The translations under genes and the position numbers were made by a program. Shown here one piece after another: positions 26,507-31,024 of a DNA stretch of 31,024 nucleotides. The stretch's first letter is position 1; every line of letters begins with the position of its first letter. Below the pieces are notes generated by a model. It saw nothing but the letters and a program-made list of their open reading frames with translations. It did no database searches and had not been told where the DNA came from. Where the stretch lies: IMG/VR virus record IMGVR_UViG_3300043449_000513, positions 1 to 31,024 of that record, one strand, 5' to 3'. This DNA comes from a virus.

Positions 26507-27072
26507 AACTCCAAGACCTCACCATAGACCAGTTCCAACGCATCGGAGCCATTGAGTTTTCAAGCGTGCTTGGTGATTATGACAAGCGTGCAGGAGTCGT
26601 TGCAATCGTTGAGGGGGTCGATATATCACTCGTCCGAGAAATGCCCGCCAAGAGCGTCCTAAAGCGTTACAAGGCCATTATCAGCGAGTGGAATGCATTG
26701 CCTGCCTTGGGTTACAAGCGAAAGTTCAAAGCCGGGGGCAAGTGGTGGATTCCGACGGTGTTCACGGATGAGTTAACCGCTGGGCAGTTGATTGAACTCA
26801 TGGACATCAACACGACCGACGAGAAGCAACTCCTGCAGAACCTGCACCGCATCATGGCGACCCTGTGCCGGGAGGGCGGTCTATTCGGATTCTTCCCGAA
26901 AAAGTACGACGGGGCTGCCCATGCTGAAAGGGCCGAGTTATTCAAGAAACACGCCAAGGTGGGCGACGTTTGGGGGGTTGTCAGTTTTTTTTTGCTAAGT
27001 TCAGAATCCTACTTGAAAGTTTTGAGCGACTATTCCAAGCACCTGATGACGAAGGCAGGGGAGTTGACGTAA
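26503..27072 (+). CDS. Tail assembly chaperone, short form
   Basis: The 189-residue protein begins MKLQDLTIDQFQRIGAIEFS, with ISLVREMPAKSVLKRYKAII, GKWWIPTVFTDELTAGQLIE and IMATLCREGGLFGFFPKKYD. This composition, size and location upstream of tail genes fit the G-type tail assembly chaperone of siphoviruses. After a run of nine Ts it continues as FFLLSSESYLKVLSDYSKHL and stops at 27072. The T-run is the probable -1 frameshift site for the longer form. It starts four bases before the methyltransferase stop. Confidence 0.65.
   Translation: MKLQDLTIDQFQRIGAIEFSSVLGDYDKRAGVVAIVEGVDISLVREMPAKSVLKRYKAIISEWNALPALGYKRKFKAGGKWWIPTVFTDELTAGQLIELMDINTTDEKQLLQNLHRIMATLCREGGLFGFFPKKYDGAAHAERAELFKKHAKVGDVWGVVSFFLLSSESYLKVLSDYSKHLMTKAGELT
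26985..26993 (+). promoter_or_regulatory. Probable -1 frameshift site, nine-T slippery run
   Basis: Nine consecutive Ts (26985-26993) within the chaperone gene provide a T TTT TTT slippery heptamer. A -1 slip moves translation from the upstream frame into the frame running to 27248, giving SFFFAKFRILLES in place of SFFLLSSES. The ratio of the two chaperones is expected to be set by such a slip. Confidence 0.65.
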
Positions 27073-27248
27073 GCCCTCTCGCAGGGTACGGTTGGCTGAT
27101 GGTCGTGTGGCGGATGGCAAACAAGGACGTTTTAAAATTCGATGCCATCTTCGCAATGAAGGCGGTTGAGTTCCTGAACTACGCTCTACTTATTCACGAT
27201 ATCTTGGAGGCGGAACGGATGGAGGCGGAGCGAGCAAGACGCAGATAG
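26991..27248 (+). CDS. Tail assembly chaperone, -1 frameshift extension
   Basis: After the T-run the alternative frame encodes about 85 residues beginning FAKFRILLESFERLFQAPDD and continuing GYGWLMVVWRMANKDVLKFD, then AFAMKAVEFLNYALLIHDIL-type helices (IFAMKAVEFLNYALL) and a charged end (EAERMEAERARRR). No credible start of its own exists: ATG 26970 lies in the upstream gene out of frame. The fused protein would be about 248 residues from 26503, matching the G/GT arrangement of siphovirus tail chaperones. Helical YGW...VLKFD signatures resemble T-type extensions. Confidence 0.65.
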   Translation, partial: FAKFRILLESFERLFQAPDDEGRGVDVSPLAGYGWLMVVWRMANKDVLKFDAIFAMKAVEFLNYALLIHDILEAERMEAERARRR

Positions 27249-27275
27249 ACACATTCCAGCACGGGGGACATTTAC
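27246..27275 (+). promoter_or_regulatory. Possible fourth NACATTTAC element
   Basis: GACATTTAC (27267-27275) lies four bases before ATG 27280, and TAG (27246-27248), one mismatch from TTG, lies 18 bases upstream. The stretch ACATTTACCCGTATGGAAA closely parallels that at 1846 (ACATTTACCTGCATGGAAC). Confidence 0.3.
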
Positions 27276-27279
27276 CCGT

Positions 27280-27927
27280 ATGGAAACAACCATCCTTGCG
27301 AATGGACAACCCGTAGGTAAGTTCGGTAGCGGTTCGATGAAAGGCATCGACCAAACCGCTCTTGAGGGGATTGGTTCGGTCGTCGGCCCCAAAGGTGGAG
27401 GCAAGTCCCCAGCCCATGACGTGCTGGTCAAGTGGATTGAACGGGTCATTGAACTTGCGAAGAAGAACCTCGAAGCAGCCAACGCAAATGCAGGGGGAAC
27501 GCTATCGGCATCCATCGCCCCCGAAGACATCGAACTATCCGCAAAGCAAATCGTGGTGGCTATCATGGCCAACCCCTATTGGAAGTACGTGGACCAAGGG
27601 GTGCGAGGTAAAACGTCAAGCGCAAAGGCTCCGAGGTCGCCATTCCAATACAAGGACAACTACCCACCTGCCCAAGCAATGGCCGATTGGATAGCCAACA
27701 AGGAAAAAGCAGTTGTGCCAACCTATTCCCGTAAACTTAAACGGATGCGGACCAAGCAGGAGCAAGGGTTGGTGGATGGGAGGTCGGTTGCCTATTGGGT
27801 ATTCCATCGAGGAACACGGGCCACGAACTTTATGTCTAACGCCCTATCCCCCGAAATGATAGACGTTTTGGTGAACACAATTGCTGAAACCCTTGGCAAA
27901 TCCATAAGCGTAGCAACCAAACTATAA
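27280..27927 (+). CDS. Putative neck/tail completion protein
   Basis: The 215-residue protein has a flexible N terminus, a helix VLVKWIERVIELAKKNLEAA (about 48-67), then IELSAKQIVVAIMANPYWKY, VDQGVRGK, and later AYWVFHRGTRATNFMSNALS. The pairing of YWKYVDQG and YWVFHRGTRATNFMSNAL is, as I recall, typical of HK97 gp10-like neck or tail-completion proteins. It likely joins head and tail. It lies after the tail chaperone and immediately before a tail structural gene (one base apart). Confidence 0.55.
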   Translation: METTILANGQPVGKFGSGSMKGIDQTALEGIGSVVGPKGGGKSPAHDVLVKWIERVIELAKKNLEAANANAGGTLSASIAPEDIELSAKQIVVAIMANPYWKYVDQGVRGKTSSAKAPRSPFQYKDNYPPAQAMADWIANKEKAVVPTYSRKLKRMRTKQEQGLVDGRSVAYWVFHRGTRATNFMSNALSPEMIDVLVNTIAETLGKSISVATKL

Positions 27928-27928
27928 A

Positions 27929-29122
27929 ATGGCAACAACCGTCCTATCAGGGTCGCCCCAAGTAGCAACCCCCGTTTACAACAAGATGCTCTTCAAAGTC
28001 AGCGGTTCGCTGACTGCACAACCAAACTACCGGTACGTCTGCGATGTCAAGAACCCAGCAGGGACGACCCTTGCCCGGCTGAAGTGCGACAAGTTACCGA
28101 CAACCAGTTACGGCTTCTTTGACGTTGCCAAGGTCGTTGAAACCCTGATTGCACCGACCAAGCCAACCTTGACCCAAACGGGCTTTGTGGACCATGCCGG
28201 GTATTATTCGGGGTATCGCCTTGACTTCATGGAGGAATACGGCAACACCCCAGTCGTGCAGACAGGAACGGTTACAACCGTGTCGGGCCGTGTTGCCTTT
28301 GCAGGAAACTTGGAGCAACTTGAACTTGCAACTTGGAGCGGTGGCCTGTACTTTCCGAGCGGGGCTATCGTCAACGACACGACCCGAATGCTGACAACCC
28401 CGACGACTCGCACGGTCTATGCGGACGGCTACGGATGGCTTTCCATTGGGCAGTTCAACTACGCGGTCGAAAAGGCTTACATCCAATACTGGAGCGCAAC
28501 AGGCGGCACCTTTGCAAGGCAGTTCGATGTTTCTGCGTCGAGTGTATCGGGGTCAAATGTCGTCCGCTTCGGGGTCGGGCCGATGAATCTCAAAGCCCTT
28601 ACGTCGGGGCAATGCTCGGACGGGAACCCCGGAGATTACCTGTTCCAAGGCAATGCCGGGGACTTCTACGACGTTTACTTTCAAAAGGGGGCGAACATCA
28701 CGATTCGTCAACGCTACGTCATCGGGCAATGCCAGCGATTCAACTCCATTCCTATCCATTTTCAAAACAAGTACGGAGGCATTGATTCTTACACCTTTAC
28801 GCTCAAGAACCGCAAGAGGGCCAACATCAGCAGGCAAACGTTCGGCTATAACTCGGACGTTTATGCAACCACGACCTACGACAAAGTGTGGGCAGGGGGC
28901 TTTGACTACGTTTACGCACTCAACTCCGATTGGCTAACCGATGCCGAATCCGCTTGGCTGATTGAGATGATCCGATCCGGGCAGGTATGGCTTGAACTGG
29001 ATGGGCAGTTAGTGGAGGCCATTGTCAACGCCAATACCTATCAATTCACGACCCGCAGGAACGACCGCTTGACGCAGTTGCAGGTCGAGGTTGCATTCGC
29101 TTACAAGAACAACATCCTATGA
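27929..29122 (+). CDS. Tail structural protein, possibly distal tail-like
   Basis: This 397-residue protein is largely beta-structured, beginning MATTVLSGSPQVATPVYNKM. It contains YRYVCDVKNPAGTTLARLK, GYYSGYRLDFMEEYG, GDFYDVYFQKGANITIRQRY, FQNKYGGIDSYTFTLKNRKR and, near the end, LTDAESAWLIEMIRSGQVWL and TQLQVEVAFAYKNNI. Proteins with the FQNKYGGIDxYTF...R pattern precede tail-tip proteins in Bacteroidota phages and prophages (recollection). It overlaps the next gene by four bases. A structural tail role is well supported by position; the precise part is inferred. Confidence 0.6.
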   Translation: MATTVLSGSPQVATPVYNKMLFKVSGSLTAQPNYRYVCDVKNPAGTTLARLKCDKLPTTSYGFFDVAKVVETLIAPTKPTLTQTGFVDHAGYYSGYRLDFMEEYGNTPVVQTGTVTTVSGRVAFAGNLEQLELATWSGGLYFPSGAIVNDTTRMLTTPTTRTVYADGYGWLSIGQFNYAVEKAYIQYWSATGGTFARQFDVSASSVSGSNVVRFGVGPMNLKALTSGQCSDGNPGDYLFQGNAGDFYDVYFQKGANITIRQRYVIGQCQRFNSIPIHFQNKYGGIDSYTFTLKNRKRANISRQTFGYNSDVYATTTYDKVWAGGFDYVYALNSDWLTDAESAWLIEMIRSGQVWLELDGQLVEAIVNANTYQFTTRRNDRLTQLQVEVAFAYKNNIL

Positions 29123-31024
29123 GCGTAACTCTCATCGCTTACCCTCTCAACGAATCGGACGCAGAGGTTCCCTACGTCCTTGACACGATGGGCGAAATTG
29201 ACATCGCCCTGACCTATTCCATATCCGACATTGAGGACGTAACAAAGCAGCGAGGCAGTTTCAGCAAGACGATTCAGTTACCCAATACGCCTACCAACAG
29301 GGAGTGCTTTGGGTATGCCTACAACATTCAGTCCTTTGTGGGCGGATTCCAACCCAACAAGCGAATCCGTGCAGCGATGTGGGAGGATGGGGTGCAGATA
29401 TTCAGCGGAGTTCTGCAACTCCTGTCCATGGCTAAAATCAAGGGACAGGTTACTTACGAAGTCGGGCTATTTACGGACAACGTGAGCCTCTTCAAAGCCA
29501 TTGAGGGCAATATGCTCGTAAACACGGCTGGCGTTACAGGAATGAACCACGTCCCTAATTCGGGCCACGTTTCAGGCACTTGGACTGCAAGCGGTACGGC
29601 ATCGAGCGGTTACGTTTACGGCTTGGTGGATTCAGCAGGGTTCAATGACGTGCAAGCCCTTGGGAACTTTGACGTTCCTTGGTGGAGGCTCGGTCCTTCC
29701 ATCTACGTCAAGAAGATGGTGGACCTCATCTTTGCCGAAGCAGGATTCCGCTATTCATCCAACTTCTTCAACTCTGCGACCTTCGGCAAACTGGTCATCC
29801 CGTATGCAAACGGCTTGATGGCGACCAACCTGTCGGGGTCCAATATCTTCGCCCAAGCAACTGGTTCAGTCAGCGCATCACTCGCTGGGCCAGCCATCAA
29901 CTTTGAGTTCAGCAGGGACAACGTATCGCCCTTCTATGATAATAGCGGTTATTGGGTCGCATCGTCCAGCACCTTCGTCGCTCCATCCGTCCCGACCCGT
30001 TGGAACATCAACCTGTCCTACGTTGTCAGCGGTGTAACCTTCGGTCTTGATGGCGTTGCTGGAGGAGATTTCACGGCCTACAACACGGCCACGAGTTCAA
30101 CGATTGCTTTAATTGGAACGGTTGACCTTACTCGGTCAAGTTATCCGCTTTCGGGGAATGTTTACTTTGAGAACGTAACCATCCCGGCAAATGCAGTCGT
30201 CAAATTTCAATACGATGAAACGGAGGGAGCCACGTCGATAACCTTTAAGTCAGGAGGCACATTGCAGATGATTTGCCTCGAAAACCCTCAAAGCATCGGG
30301 ACCTTGGATATGCGGACGGCTCTTCCTGCTGACGTAAAGCAGAGCGACCTGTTGGAGGACTTGCAGAAGATGTTCAACCTCCAGTTCATGCCGGACCCAC
30401 AAGACCCGAAACTGCTATACATCGAGCCTTGGGTGGATTTCTACTCCAGCGGTTCGGTTGATTGGTCGCAGAAAGCAGACGAGAATCAGGAGCAGGTGCT
30501 GACCAATGGCGACCCGAACGCCTACACCAACGTCATCTTCAAGTACAAGGACATGGGTGATTACCTGTCCAAGACGTACAAGCAGTCCTATCCGCTTGCA
30601 AGGGAAGGGTACGGAGGCCGAATCTTCAACACGGCTAATTTTTACGGCAAAGGGGACAAGATTGTAGAAACCATCGCAGGGACACTTATTCCCGCATCGT
30701 TCACGACGGACAAAATCGTGGGTAGAACTTGGGACTTGGAGGGAACCTTCACAAGCGGAAACATTAAGGCCCTGCAAACGGGTTACCGCTTGGCTCAGTA
30801 CAACCTCATCACCCCACCGACCGAATGGCGTTATCAGTACGGGGTAACAGGCACGACTGGCGTTCCTTTGGCCGTTCCTCAAACACGGCTGCCCTTCATC
30901 AGCCACATTGACAACCCATACGCTCCGACGATGGACTTGGCCTTTGGTCAGCCTCGGACGGTATTCTACAATGCCGTAAACGCATCGGGTAATTTTGTCA
31001 ACTACACGAACAACAACCTCTACA
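29119..31024 (+). CDS. Tail tip/baseplate-like protein, 5' part (runs off the window)
   Basis: From ATG 29119 the frame stays open to the window end (635 complete codons). It begins MSVTLIAYPLNESDAEVPYV and contains ISDIEDVTKQRGSFSKTIQL, MWEDGVQIFSGVLQLLSMAK, WWRLGPSIYVKKMVDLIFAE and LLEDLQKMFNLQFMPDPQDP. It also has AYTNVIFKYKDMGDYLSKTY and the end NYTNNNLY. The sequence fits a large tail-tip or hub protein. The frame matches positions 1-194, so a 699-residue product results if the ends abut. By memory of such proteins about 45-50 residues might be expected between the two parts, so a short missing segment is possible. Confidence 0.7.
   Translation, partial: MSVTLIAYPLNESDAEVPYVLDTMGEIDIALTYSISDIEDVTKQRGSFSKTIQLPNTPTNRECFGYAYNIQSFVGGFQPNKRIRAAMWEDGVQIFSGVLQLLSMAKIKGQVTYEVGLFTDNVSLFKAIEGNMLVNTAGVTGMNHVPNSGHVSGTWTASGTASSGYVYGLVDSAGFNDVQALGNFDVPWWRLGPSIYVKKMVDLIFAEAGFRYSSNFFNSATFGKLVIPYANGLMATNLSGSNIFAQATGSVSASLAGPAINFEFSRDNVSPFYDNSGYWVASSSTFVAPSVPTRWNINLSYVVSGVTFGLDGVAGGDFTAYNTATSSTIALIGTVDLTRSSYPLSGNVYFENVTIPANAVVKFQYDETEGATSITFKSGGTLQMICLENPQSIGTLDMRTALPADVKQSDLLEDLQKMFNLQFMPDPQDPKLLYIEPWVDFYSSGSVDWSQKADENQEQVLTNGDPNAYTNVIFKYKDMGDYLSKTYKQSYPLAREGYGGRIFNTANFYGKGDKIVETIAGTLIPASFTTDKIVGRTWDLEGTFTSGNIKALQTGYRLAQYNLITPPTEWRYQYGVTGTTGVPLAVPQTRLPFISHIDNPYAPTMDLAFGQPRTVFYNAVNASGNFVNYTNNNLY

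Noticed and set aside
1-31024. CRISPR arrays, tRNA genes, insertion sequences, integrase
   Set aside because: No regularly spaced repeats, cloverleaf sequences, transposase or recombinase motifs were recognised on reading. A dedicated search was not possible.

Overview
The window is almost certainly a circularly permuted, near-complete genome of an uncultured tailed dsDNA phage, most likely a siphovirus infecting a Bacteroidota host. The virion and lysis gene families resemble those seen in phages of that phylum. Candidate promoters carry the Bacteroidota-type -7 element TAnnTTTG. Most starts lack a Shine-Dalgarno sequence and instead follow an A/C-rich leader such as CTAAACCTCAAAACC-ATG. Both window ends lie inside one tail gene, and the reading frame is kept if the end is joined to the start. 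No integrase, repressor, tRNA, CRISPR array or transposase was seen, which fits a lytic lifestyle.

Layout. 1-12180 is the virion region: end of a tail protein, tape measure, XkdF-like prohead protease, scaffold-like protein, major capsid protein, putative tail tube protein, a glycosyltransferase, portal with a long C-terminal extension, connector/completion proteins, and a lectin-like adhesin. 12177-14250 is lysis: holin, spanin-like protein, metallophosphoesterase, and on the minus strand an N-acetylmuramoyl-L-alanine amidase with a small partner gene. 14251-14393 is a divergent promoter region. 14394-18738 holds early and replication genes: an ERF/Rad52-like annealing candidate, winged-helix protein, SSB-like protein, replication organiser, DnaB-type helicase and VRR-NUC nuclease. 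18735-20264 is an AT-rich accessory island with a PD-(D/E)XK-like protein, a micro zinc-ribbon protein, two lipoproteins and a possible origin. 20371-22678 has small genes, including a DnaA domain IV-like protein and a sigma-like protein. 22678-24291 encodes the terminase. 24317-26506 has small genes and a glycosyltransferase/methyltransferase cluster. 26503-31024 returns to tail genes, including a frameshifting tail assembly chaperone.

Most exciting observation. The large terminase gene is interrupted exactly in its Walker A glycine codon by a 35-nt segment holding an in-frame stop and an 11-bp hairpin capped by GCAA. Matching GGA codons stand at both edges. Joining GGA to GGA restores the canonical GGTSAGKT P-loop and one uninterrupted 391-residue terminase. 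This is the architecture of a T4 gene 60-like translational bypass element, although an inactivating insertion or an assembly artefact is not excluded.

Other notable points are a likely -1 frameshift in the tail chaperone; a leader RNA before the replication operon in which the terminator loop is perfectly complementary to an upstream hairpin loop; a spaced motif TTG-N18-NACATTTAC before three late genes that could be a phage late promoter; and a possible origin with a perfect DnaA box near the DnaA-like gene. Gene functions are assigned from recognisable motifs and family resemblance only; no database search was run.
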